Source of the DNA: Bacillus sp. FSL K6-3431
GTDB taxonomy: Bacteria; Bacillota; Bacilli; Bacillales; Bacillaceae_C
Reading direction: 5' to 3'
DNA: 64,000 nt
NCBI RefSeq assembly: GCF_038002605.1
Contig: NZ_JBBOCT010000001.1
Span: forward strand, 992,001 to 1,056,000
Shown here: positions 18,851 through 27,941 of the stretch, piece after piece
Position numbering within the stretch: the first letter of the stretch is position 1
Layout of the letters: each line of letters opens with the position of its first letter
The notes under the pieces: generated by a model
Databases searched by the model: none
Told to the model about the DNA's origin: nothing
The model's input: the letters and a program-made list of their open reading frames with translations, nothing else
Translations under genes and position numbers: made by a program

Positions 18851-20824
18851 TTATGGATTTGGAAAAACCCTTGAGATTGTATCCCCATCGATCCTTACTT
18901 GATATAGAACTTCATACGGTCTTGTTGAACCGGTAGTATATTTAGGTGTAACACGAACAAAAACATCTTTACCTGCACGAACTTCGTCTGCAACTAATCC
19001 TTCAAATTGCCTAAATCTTCCCCTGTTGATGTTTAAGCTTTGAGGAAAAATATTTCCAGAGTTCCTTGATCCAATACCTCCAAGATTATTACCAATTCCA
19101 TGACCTGCATCGTCTGTCTGATTTCCAAGTGTCCTAGCATATCTTCTGGAAGCAGCATTAGTATTAGTCCCTGTTCCAAGATGGCTCTTTTCTATTTTAG
19201 CGAAAACAGATCGTAGCTCGCCGTTAGTTCCATGCGTCGTTCGGTATGTTAGTCCACCTACAGTTGTAAATTCATGCCTTGTAAATCCCTTTGCTGTATT
19301 CAATACTCTTCCCGCACCAATTTTCCCGAGTGGAAATCGACTAAACCCGATCGTAAAGACAGCTGCAGCTGCATATTCAGGTGTCAATAACTTTTTTGGG
19401 TTCCTTATTATGTCTGCTATTTGTTGGCCGCTAGCTATAACGCCCATGCCCATAGAGACAGCACCAACAGCTGACCAAACCCCGAGAAATGGAACTGATA
19501 AGGCAAATGCACCCGCAATAATGGCTCCTTTTTCCCATCCCGATAGGCCATCCCACCAGTTTTGCAAACTATCAAATAAACAGGCAAAACAAGCATCCTC
19601 GCCCTGACCACTGTATAAACTATCCCATCCTAAAATAATAAAGGCGATCAAAACGGTTACTGTAATAAGGGTTAACATTTGGAAGTATTTCTGAACATTT
19701 GTCTTTAATACTGGGAGACGCCTCTTTGCTTCCATATTTCCATGCATTATTGTATAACCAAGTTCTCTTCGTTCCCGATAAAAATACAGTAAATAGCCGT
19801 ATCGCTGTCTATCCTTTATAAGTGCAACAATCAGATTCCAACATTCGGTAATAGGATTTATCACTTTTTCCGATTCTAATTTTGGAATTTTCTCTCGTAT
19901 ACGATTCAATTCCCAATAATCAATACATAAAGCAGTAATAAGCATAATTAGGAAAAGTGGTTTTTCGGAGTAACCACTTCCTAGCAATTCATGAATTGCG
20001 CTAAGCCATTTTGGTGCTTGATAACTAGCATTCCACATTACATGATCAAAAATGGCAAGGAATAAAAGTAAATAGGGAAAAATGAAGACATAATTCTTCC
20101 ATTTATCTCTATATCTCAAGGCCATTCCAATCCCTAATGCAATTAAAGCTGTCAATAAAGCATGCCCCGAGGTCATTCTTGTAGGTAAAAAACTCTCCTC
20201 AAAATAGCCAGGAAACAATGTGGATATATCCCAATGAAGAACCTTGCCCCCGAGAAAAGTAACTCCATAATTTCCCCCTGTGATTAATCGACGCGTCACT
20301 TCCTCTAAAAATTGAAAACCAGCTCCTGATGCCGCCCCGATTAGAGCATAATCACTTAAGCTTAAAGATGATGCTCGACGTGATAACAAAAGGTAGACGC
20401 CAAGCGGAATTAATTTGGATATTTCTTCTACAATAGGTGTTAAAAAAGCTTGACTCCACACATCAGAGGTCTGTCCTCCAAAAATAGAAGTAATCGAAAT
20501 CACAATGACTGAATTCAGCGGTACTATTAACCAAGCGCCTGCTAGAAAAAAATAAGTGTATTGTTTCCAAGATATTGTTTTACTGCGACATAACAGCCAA
20601 AACTGAAAAATTACATAAAACGACCAAAAAAACTGAATGAAAACTTTCCGGGAGTCCTCCATGAAAATCAAACTTAAAATGAAGACAATCAAAGAAACCC
20701 AGGAAAAGATAGTATAAATGCGTATAATCATAGGATGCTTTTGAATCCATTCTTGCCAAAATTGATAGATATGCTCTAACTTCTCCCTTATTATTAATCT
20801 TATATTCTCGATCGCACTTGCCAT
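18851..20824 (-). CDS. PrsW-type intramembrane protease fused to a C-terminal DNA/RNA non-specific nuclease
   Basis: 657 residues. Residues 1-310 form a polytopic membrane domain with the PrsW/M82 motifs: EEISK (133-137), FQFLEEV (170-176), H221 in SGHALLTALIALGIG and H261 in FDHVMWN. More membrane segments follow at 383-400 and 433-465. From about 515 a soluble tail begins, and 541-657 matches the DNA/RNA non-specific endonuclease family found in bacterial toxins (PF13930 type): DDAGHGIGNNLGG (571-583), NIFPQSLNINRGRFRQFE and DVFVRVTPKYTTGSTRPYEVLYQVRIDG. The putative catalytic His575 and the Asn-rich loop are present. The architecture suggests a nuclease held at the membrane and released by proteolysis; that is inference. 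Neighbour 18031 may be its immunity gene. Start ATG or an internal codon: SD weak. Confidence 0.85.
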   Translation of the reverse strand: MASAIENIRLIIREKLEHIYQFWQEWIQKHPMIIRIYTIFSWVSLIVFILSLIFMEDSRKVFIQFFWSFYVIFQFWLLCRSKTISWKQYTYFFLAGAWLIVPLNSVIVISITSIFGGQTSDVWSQAFLTPIVEEISKLIPLGVYLLLSRRASSLSLSDYALIGAASGAGFQFLEEVTRRLITGGNYGVTFLGGKVLHWDISTLFPGYFEESFLPTRMTSGHALLTALIALGIGMALRYRDKWKNYVFIFPYLLLFLAIFDHVMWNASYQAPKWLSAIHELLGSGYSEKPLFLIMLITALCIDYWELNRIREKIPKLESEKVINPITECWNLIVALIKDRQRYGYLLYFYRERRELGYTIMHGNMEAKRRLPVLKTNVQKYFQMLTLITVTVLIAFIILGWDSLYSGQGEDACFACLFDSLQNWWDGLSGWEKGAIIAGAFALSVPFLGVWSAVGAVSMGMGVIASGQQIADIIRNPKKLLTPEYAAAAVFTIGFSRFPLGKIGAGRVLNTAKGFTRHEFTTVGGLTYRTTHGTNGELRSVFAKIEKSHLGTGTNTNAASRRYARTLGNQTDDAGHGIGNNLGGIGSRNSGNIFPQSLNINRGRFRQFEGLVADEVRAGKDVFVRVTPKYTTGSTRPYEVLYQVRIDGDTISRVFPNP

Positions 20825-21090
20825 ACTTCATCACTCCGATACATGGACTTGATAAGCATTTCTTAGCTTTGATGGCGAAAAATTGATCGGCCTCTTACGG
20901 TTTCATACTATACCTTATATTTCAACTCGCTTAAATAGGTCGAATTATCCAAATAATGCACAATGTCCAAAGGTAGCAAAATATACAAGATTTTATTAAC
21001 TTTTCTATAATTAAAGGACTTTAGATGTATGAAAAGGAAATTGTAATAATACAATTTTAAAAAAATGTTTTAAGAAGGAGAGCGAAGAAC

Positions 21091-22260
21091 TTGAATCCAC
21101 TACAATTAAAACTACAACCATTATTAAGCGACTTCGTAGAAAACGGTCCAGCAGGATGTGCATGTTCTGTCATACATCAAGGAAAAAAAGTATTTGAAGA
21201 TTTTGTTGGGTTAGCAGACACCGACACGAAAAAGGCGATTACATCTGATACGATTTATCGTATTTACTCAATGACAAAAGTCGTCACATGTACTGCTGCG
21301 CTAATGTTGTATGAGAGGGGATTATTTTTACTAAATGATCCTCTAGAGGAATATTTACCAGAGTTCAAAGACCCACAAGTTTATCGAATAAATGATTGTG
21401 GTGAAAAATACATTTCACCCGCTACAAGGTCCATTACCGTAAAAGATCTTTTTACGATGACCTCTGGTCTAACGTATCCCGGAGACGCAAACGAAACAGA
21501 ACGCCACGTTGCAAAAGCTATGGAGATATTGGAACAGAATAACGAACTCGGTGGAAAAATGACTATAAGAACGATGTCCAAATCATTAGCTTCTATTCCT
21601 TTAGCTTTTGACCCAGGAACACAATGGCATTATGGTCTGAGTCATGATGTGCTAGGAGTACTAATTGAAGTGATATCCGGAAAGACTTTTGGACAATTTT
21701 TGAAAGATGAGATTTTCGATCCTCTAGATATGAACGATACGTTCTTTCGCATACCTGAGGATAAGCAAGATCGCCTTTGTAGCTTTTACACTCGTGATGA
21801 CGTTGGCGGCTTAACAAAGAATACGGAAATGGGCGTACATATTCAACCTAATGCAATATTTGAAAGTGGTGGTGGAGGATTGCTATCCACTTTAAGTGAT
21901 TATAGTCGGTTTGCACATATGTTAGCGAATGGTGGGGAATTGGATGGGGAACGACTCATAGGACGGAAAACGATTGAACTTATGGCAACGAATCACCTAA
22001 CAACATCTAATAACCAAAACTTCAGTTGGAATTACCTCTCAGGATACGGGTACGGTTTAGGAGTCCGAGTGATGGTTGATCCAGCATTAGGCGGAATTAA
22101 TAGTTCAGTCGGTGAGTTTGGATGGTCAGGATTATTAGGCACCTGGGTTTTAATAGATCCAAAGGAAAAATTGTCCGCTGTTTATATGCAGCAAATGATG
22201 CCTAACTTCGAAGCTTACCATCAACCGAGATTACGCTCAGTTATTTATGGAGCGATTTGA
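21091..22260 (+). CDS. Serine hydrolase, beta-lactamase/EstB family
   Basis: 389 residues, class C beta-lactamase-like fold. Nucleophile motif SMTK (S-x-x-K, about 60-63) in YRIYSMTKVVTCTAALMLYE, second motif HYGLSHDVLG (Y-x-x) and a late block GYGYGLGVRV. The closest named types are esterases such as EstB and LpqH-like hydrolases rather than true beta-lactamases. No signal peptide, so probably cytosolic. The start is TTG 21091 with SD AAGGAG 10 bases before. It points away from the toxin-like gene and is followed by a hairpin repeat. Confidence 0.85.
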   Translation: MNPLQLKLQPLLSDFVENGPAGCACSVIHQGKKVFEDFVGLADTDTKKAITSDTIYRIYSMTKVVTCTAALMLYERGLFLLNDPLEEYLPEFKDPQVYRINDCGEKYISPATRSITVKDLFTMTSGLTYPGDANETERHVAKAMEILEQNNELGGKMTIRTMSKSLASIPLAFDPGTQWHYGLSHDVLGVLIEVISGKTFGQFLKDEIFDPLDMNDTFFRIPEDKQDRLCSFYTRDDVGGLTKNTEMGVHIQPNAIFESGGGGLLSTLSDYSRFAHMLANGGELDGERLIGRKTIELMATNHLTTSNNQNFSWNYLSGYGYGLGVRVMVDPALGGINSSVGEFGWSGLLGTWVLIDPKEKLSAVYMQQMMPNFEAYHQPRLRSVIYGAI

Positions 22261-22266
22261 AAGAGT

Positions 22267-22311
22267 GTGCCAGGTTCTAAGACAATATAGAATTATCTCA
22301 GAACCTGGCAC
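22267..22311. repeat. Palindromic repeat element (20-bp stem)
   Basis: GTGCCAGGTTCTAAGACAAT pairs with ATTATCTCAGAACCTGGCAC over a 5-base loop; only two positions are G-T pairs. It lies just after a stop codon and lacks a T-run. It resembles the short dispersed palindromes found in several Bacillaceae genomes. Confidence 0.75.
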
Positions 22312-22481
22312 TATATATTAAAATAAGGTGATGTTATGAAAATAAACATTTATATAATGAGAAATTCATAGCTCGGATGACCTTGAAAGATGAAGCCGAA
22401 CTTGAAAACAACAACATGGCTCTTAAAATACTTTGTAATATTTGAACACCCCCTATTTAATACTCAACATAGTCTACCTTT

Positions 22482-24226
22482 TTAGACCATAACTTTCAGT
22501 GAGGTCTGTTCCTCCATATGGATCAAGTCTTTATATACGTTTCCTTTTACCATTAGTTCAGCATGGGTCCCTTGTTCAATAAGTCGTCCCCGGTTAAGAA
22601 CAAAAATACAGTCTGAGTTTTGAATCGTTGACAATCTATGTGCAATGATAATCGTTGTTTTATCTTTTCTGTAGTGATCAATATTATCTTGTATCACTCT
22701 CTCCGTTATTAAATCGAGCGCGGAAGTAGCCTCGTCCAGGATAAGAATTTCCGGATTTCTAATTAACGCTCTAGCTATGGAGATGCGCTGTCGTTGACCA
22801 CCAGAAAGAGTAATGCCTCGTTCTCCAACAATCGTGTCATATCCATTAGATAAAGATAAGATAAAGTCGTGGATATCTGCACACTGACAAACATGATACA
22901 GATGTGATTCTGCTACATTTTCCTTTCCCATAAGGATATTGTTTCTTACTGTATCCGGGAAAAGATACGGATCTTGAAAAACAATCGCAACCCTGCTTGA
23001 CCAATCCGCACGATTGACATCAGAAAGTGTTTTCCCATTGATTAGAATATCCCCACTCACAGGTTCATAAAAACGCATAAGAAGTTGAGCGATTGTAGAC
23101 TTACCACCACCACTCGTTCCAACGATAGCTACCTTTTTACCGATTGGTATATCGAAATTCAAATTTGAAATGATATCATTTGTCTCTTGACCGTATGTGA
23201 AATGAACATCCCTAAATTGCAGCGTATTTACAACAGAGCCGATTTTCTTATTACCGTTCGTCCATGTCGGGGCATCCATTACATTCCGAACACGATCCAA
23301 ACTCGCCATTTTCCCTGAAAACCCCATCACCATGTTAAAAAGATTTTGAAAAGTCGAGACTAATTGGTTACTAAATTGATACAAAATGATAAATGCTCCA
23401 ATAGACATTTTGTTTTGTAAAACCAGAGATCCTCCATACCCAAGGATAAAGATGGTTAACGCCCACTTTATCGGTTCACTGCTTATTAATTGCAAATTTA
23501 TTAGTTTTCCTTCTTTTATGACCGCATCAAAATATTTCTTAAAAAACCTTTCATATATAGCTTTTTCCCATTTCATACGATGATAAGCAATTACTTCTCT
23601 TGTCGAGGAAATGCCTTCCTCTATGTGGACAACTAAGTTGGACCGCGCTTCCTGAACAAGTTTCGCATTTGCTTTTAATCTTCTTGAAAAAAAACGACCT
23701 AATAAAACATAGATGAAACAGCAAACAAGACTGAATATTAAAATAACTGCACTATTAAAACCCACAATATAGAATAAAACAATGGCTGCACCCAGCTGCT
23801 GCAAGCCTCTAGGCACATCGCTTCCAATCATCCCACCAACAGTCCCGATATCATGAATCACATAGTGAACATAGGAACCTGTTCGTTCCTTGTATAGGGA
23901 GGAAGTTGGAATCTGATACATATAACGCATAAAATTTCGACCTAATGTTCAGTAATTGCGGCAGTTGTTTTATGAATGATATGCGGCCCGAACGTAAATA
24001 AAAAGGAATATGCGATAAAAGCTGTGATGATAAGATATAAGACATGTTTTAAATTATCATAATTATTGGCAATGAGGACATCATCTATCAATGTTTGCTG
24101 TAGTCCAATTGTTGCTAAAAAAGCATAAGATTCTGCAACCATAAGGATCGTCGCTAAAGTCACCATTCCTTTGACTGGTGACACATATGTTATTAACCAT
24201 TTAAAATTATTTTTCATCTTAAGCAC
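22482..24226 (-). pseudogene. ABC exporter half-transporter with a one-base frameshift
   Basis: Two frames make one MsbA/BmrA-type exporter. The first 94 residues (MLKMKNNFKWLITYVSP..KTTAAITEH) end at a TAG near 23942. The rest continues one frame over as GRNFMRYMYQIPTSSLYKER through the membrane domain to the nucleotide-binding domain: Walker A GTSGGGKST, signature LSGGQRQR, Walker B ILILDEATSALD. Loss of a single base near 23935-23945 (CAT-TA-GGT instead of CAT-TTA-GGT) explains it. All functional motifs are intact, so the lesion is recent or a sequencing error. Its start overlaps the upstream transporter gene by 8 bases, so the pair probably forms a heterodimer. Confidence 0.85.
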
Positions 24227-25991
24227 CTTCTAACGTTTTTCCAGCTGCCAATTGATAAAAGGCTCCCTGTTGGTCCATCAATTCATCAAACTTTCCACAT
24301 TCACACACACGACCATCCTCAACCATTACAATATTGTCATAGTCCCTGATCGTTGATAACCGATGAGCAACAGTAATCGTTGTCCTCCCTTGCATAAGCC
24401 TATGGAGCGCCACCTGAACTTCTTTTTCACTAATCGTATCTAAAGACGCAGTTGCTTCATCCAGTAGGATAACGGGGGGATTTTTAATAAACATTCTCGC
24501 AATTGAAATTCGCTGCTTTTGACCTCCGGATAGCCTAACACCTCGTTCTCCAAGTAATGTGTCATATCCTTGAGGTAATTCACTAATAAATTCATGTGCA
24601 TAGGCAGCTTGGGCTGCATCTACCACCTCTTGCTCTGTTGCATCTGGTCTACCAAACAAGATGTTGTCGCGCACACTTGCTCCAAATAGGTAGGTTTCTT
24701 GAAATACAAAGCCTAGATTTCCTCTTAAATCCTCAAATGATAGCTTTTCAATTGGCTTACCATCTAATAAAATTTTCCCTTCAGTAGGATCATAAAAACG
24801 ACCAAAAAGCTTTAATATCGTCGATTTACCATTTCCACTCTTCCCTACTAATGCCACTTTTTGTCCTGCCTTTATGCATAAATTAAATTTATTTAATACA
24901 TTTTGTCCATCTGGATAACTAAAAGAAACACCTTCGAACGAAATGTTACCCTGTGCCACTTCTAGTCTTTCTATTTCTTTTGCTTCTTCAACAACAGATG
25001 GTATTTGTAAAAATCGATAAAGTTTTTCTGCTTGACTCATAAGCACTTTTTGTTCAGTAATGGATGTGACAACAGATGTGATGATATGCATCGTTTGAAA
25101 ATAATAAAGGAGAAAAGCTATAAACGCCCCTGTCGGTAATTCCCCAGCTTGCGAGAGATACACGCCATAAATAATGATAGCAACTCCCCCGATATAATAA
25201 GACATTCGTCGATTGGTGCCTCTCCAATAAGCAAACCAATATGTTTTTATCATTGCCTCGTTCAACTTTTTATGTTGGGTCTCCACACCCTGAAGATCCC
25301 ATGCCTCGGCTGAATTGGCACGAAGATCACTGATTGAAACAATGCTTTCATATACTTTTTGATTGAACCGCACACGATCATCAGCCATCTTTCTTCCATA
25401 AATAGATGCTTTTTTCTCAAAGTATGGTCCAAATAGATAATAAAGGAAAAAACTCGGGATGAGGATAAGGCTTAATCTTAAACTAATCATTGCCATTAAA
25501 AATATGGAGCAAATAGAAAATATAAATCCATTTATCATCCAAGGGAATAATTGACGATACAAATTTTGTAAAGCCGCAACCTCTGTATTCATTAAAGCCA
25601 AGCTCTCACCAACAGGATGCTTTTCAAAGTAAGCAAAGCCGAGTTTTCGCAAATGTGAATAAATTGAAATCTGTATATCACGAGAAGCTTTCTCTTGCAT
25701 AGAGCGTTGGACCAAATTACGGAGGGCTGAAAATAATAACATCATGACAACAAGACCTACAATTACCCAAATTAAAATAATGAATTGATTTGCTTGCTGC
25801 TCAGCTAAAATATGATCAATAAAATATTGAATGAACTTAGGAATGGCAAGTTCAACTCCCGTAATGATTAATCCACATAAAACAAGAAGACAGAGAGTTA
25901 GTAAATAGGGGCGTAAAAAGGATAGCGTCCATAAGTAGACAGTTAATAAGGTATACGTCCCTTTATCTTTATTTATAGAACTTATATTCAT
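24219..25991 (-). CDS. ABC exporter, permease-ATPase fusion
   Basis: 590 residues: six membrane segments (about 25-310) and an ATPase domain with Walker A GKSGNGKST, Q-loop FVFQETYLFG, signature LSGGQKQR, Walker B VILLDEAT and H-loop VAHRLS. Type IV exporter fold, like YknU/YheI or BmrC/D partners. It is first in a two-gene operon whose second member is frameshifted. Export of a lipid, peptide or drug is likely; the substrate cannot be read. Good SD (AAAGGGGGG) and ATG 25991. Confidence 0.93.
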   Translation of the reverse strand: MNISSINKDKGTYTLLTVYLWTLSFLRPYLLTLCLLVLCGLIITGVELAIPKFIQYFIDHILAEQQANQFIILIWVIVGLVVMMLLFSALRNLVQRSMQEKASRDIQISIYSHLRKLGFAYFEKHPVGESLALMNTEVAALQNLYRQLFPWMINGFIFSICSIFLMAMISLRLSLILIPSFFLYYLFGPYFEKKASIYGRKMADDRVRFNQKVYESIVSISDLRANSAEAWDLQGVETQHKKLNEAMIKTYWFAYWRGTNRRMSYYIGGVAIIIYGVYLSQAGELPTGAFIAFLLYYFQTMHIITSVVTSITEQKVLMSQAEKLYRFLQIPSVVEEAKEIERLEVAQGNISFEGVSFSYPDGQNVLNKFNLCIKAGQKVALVGKSGNGKSTILKLFGRFYDPTEGKILLDGKPIEKLSFEDLRGNLGFVFQETYLFGASVRDNILFGRPDATEQEVVDAAQAAYAHEFISELPQGYDTLLGERGVRLSGGQKQRISIARMFIKNPPVILLDEATASLDTISEKEVQVALHRLMQGRTTITVAHRLSTIRDYDNIVMVEDGRVCECGKFDELMDQQGAFYQLAAGKTLEGA

Positions 25992-27029
25992 ATGATCCCC
26001 CCTTTGTAATTAAGCAGATTTTCCTTTCGAATGTTCATTTCTATGCTTTCTTAAAACATTTCAACATAGAATCTCAAATGCCCTACGTCCAAATAATCAA
26101 TTCAGCTGGAGATCCAAAACTATTAAACACGCAAACGGATACATTGTCAAATTCGGGAATAACTAAAACGGTTCCCCAAGAATTTGATATGAACTTCAAG
26201 GGGAACAATGTTTTCGAAGCTAGTCATTCACAAACAAAAAGGTTATTTGCGAAAGGTCTACATTTAGGAATAAAAAGCTTTGTAATGATGTAGCTAATTC
26301 CAAAATATTTTTCAATCTGATTTATTGCCATCTATCATTTTTTCAAATGCAAACAGACTCATATGTATTTCACGAGGGAGCTATTCAAAAGAGAACTCTT
26401 ATTTTTTTAGTGATTTCTTTCCTTATAAAACTTCAGGAATAGCTGTTTCATTTTCTAACTCAGTGGTTTAGTCATGATCTCCCCCTTTTATCGACAGCAT
26501 CTAGCTTTTCGTTTGCAATTCTTTCATGAAATTGTGTGTGATTACAACCACAGTTAAAACAGTAGATGTTATAGTTTGTCTAATTTTTATCTTCACACGG
26601 CTTTTCGCCTGCCACAATCAACACTTCTTTTATTTTGTACATAGACCAAGACACCCAAGTAAATGAGTGCCTTTTGATCATGATTTCTTAGGAAAATCTG
26701 TATATTTTACTATTAACCATTATAAATACCACCCAACTATTTGAATCTTAATACGTTTGAATATATGTAATGGTTGGCATGGCTTCATATAGATTTCTTA
26801 AAAACTATCACTGCCATGAACCACTTTTATCCAGTGGATCGATGGGTTTAGCGCAAAATTGCTGTTCCGCATCAACAGGCTTTCGATTCCTGCTGTCTGC
26901 CTAGTTTCGCATCCTATAACTAATGTGGGCATTTTTCAATTAATGAATGACAGGCAGGCACAGAAAGCTTTTTTGTGATAATATTTGAATTCGTAGGAAT
27001 TATTATTTTTTTGGGGTGTATTATAAGTT
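25992..27029. other. Gene-poor stretch between ABC exporter and AraC regulator
   Basis: No supported gene. A 71-codon plus-strand frame at 26078 lacks an SD and family features. On the minus strand near 26520-26640 a broken zinc-ribbon-like piece (YCFNCGCNH) is visible, perhaps a dead gene. A dyad near 26640-26690 is weak. The promoters of both flanking genes should be here. Confidence 0.35.
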
Positions 27030-27899
27030 ATGAAGATATTAAATTATTTAAAGCTTAATGAACACCCTATCCAGCTTCGCTTGGAACAAAATAGAACGAA
27101 AACTTTTACAGAAGTATATCATGCACATCAGGGTATGGAACTATTGTATATACATAAGGGGATTGGAAAAGTAATTATCGATCAGCAAATTTTCCATATT
27201 GATGAGGGTACTTTGGTTATTATCAAACCATTTCAATTACACCATATTCAATTATTGACTTCTCCTAGTCAACCATACGTTCGTTCTTTAATTGTTTTTG
27301 AACCAAGGCAACTAGAAAGTTTTCTGTCTCAGTTTCCATCTCTTTATGAGCTTCTTCAAAGCATGTGTTACGATAAAAATATAAATCCTGTCCTTAAAAG
27401 TGAAAAACTTACAGAACTAGAAACTATCATAAAACTCTATAAGAAAAATGCTGAAGAAGAGTCGCCTACCGAACTTCTAGAAAAACAAGCATTATTTATG
27501 CTCTCTTTGCTATCTGTAATAAAGCCTATATGGCAAGAATCGGTAAAGGTTATCGGTAATTTACAATCTCAGCCATCTACTGTCGAACAAATCATGCATT
27601 GGATTGATCAGCATTACATGGAACACTTTAAATTGAAAACGCTTGCTGAATTCGTCCATTTATCTCCGGTATACGTATCTTCGTTATTTCGGAAGCACGT
27701 TGACAGTAGTATTACAGAATACTTAACTGCACGAAGAATTAAGGAGGCATGCTGGTTGTTAAAGTCAAGCGACCAGTCTGTAGAAGAAATTGGTGAGTCT
27801 GTTGGGCTCACCAATTTCTCATACTTTTGCCAGTTGTTTAAAAAAAGTGTAGGCATTAGCCCATACCAATTCAGAAAAATGACTTTACTCCAAAAATGA
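27030..27899 (+). CDS. AraC-family transcriptional regulator with cupin sensor
   Basis: 289 residues: N-terminal cupin-type sugar-sensing domain (EVYHAHQGMELLYIHKGIGK, about 30-90) and C-terminal two-HTH DNA-binding domain (IDQHYMEHFKLKTLAEFVHLS..YVSSLFRKHV and EIGESVGLTNFSYFCQLFKK, about 195-285). Such proteins usually activate sugar or polysaccharide genes. It is convergent with the secreted beta-helix protein gene, 42 bases away, and may control that or unlinked pectin genes. SD weak. Confidence 0.9.
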   Translation: MKILNYLKLNEHPIQLRLEQNRTKTFTEVYHAHQGMELLYIHKGIGKVIIDQQIFHIDEGTLVIIKPFQLHHIQLLTSPSQPYVRSLIVFEPRQLESFLSQFPSLYELLQSMCYDKNINPVLKSEKLTELETIIKLYKKNAEEESPTELLEKQALFMLSLLSVIKPIWQESVKVIGNLQSQPSTVEQIMHWIDQHYMEHFKLKTLAEFVHLSPVYVSSLFRKHVDSSITEYLTARRIKEACWLLKSSDQSVEEIGESVGLTNFSYFCQLFKKSVGISPYQFRKMTLLQK

Positions 27900-27941
27900 T
27901 CGTTGGTCTTGATCATAAGCTGTATAACCGAATCGTTCTAA

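Noticed and set aside
26078..26293. 71-codon plus-strand frame (MPYVQIINSAGDPKLL)
   Set aside because: No SD and no recognisable pattern; kept only as part of a gene-poor stretch.
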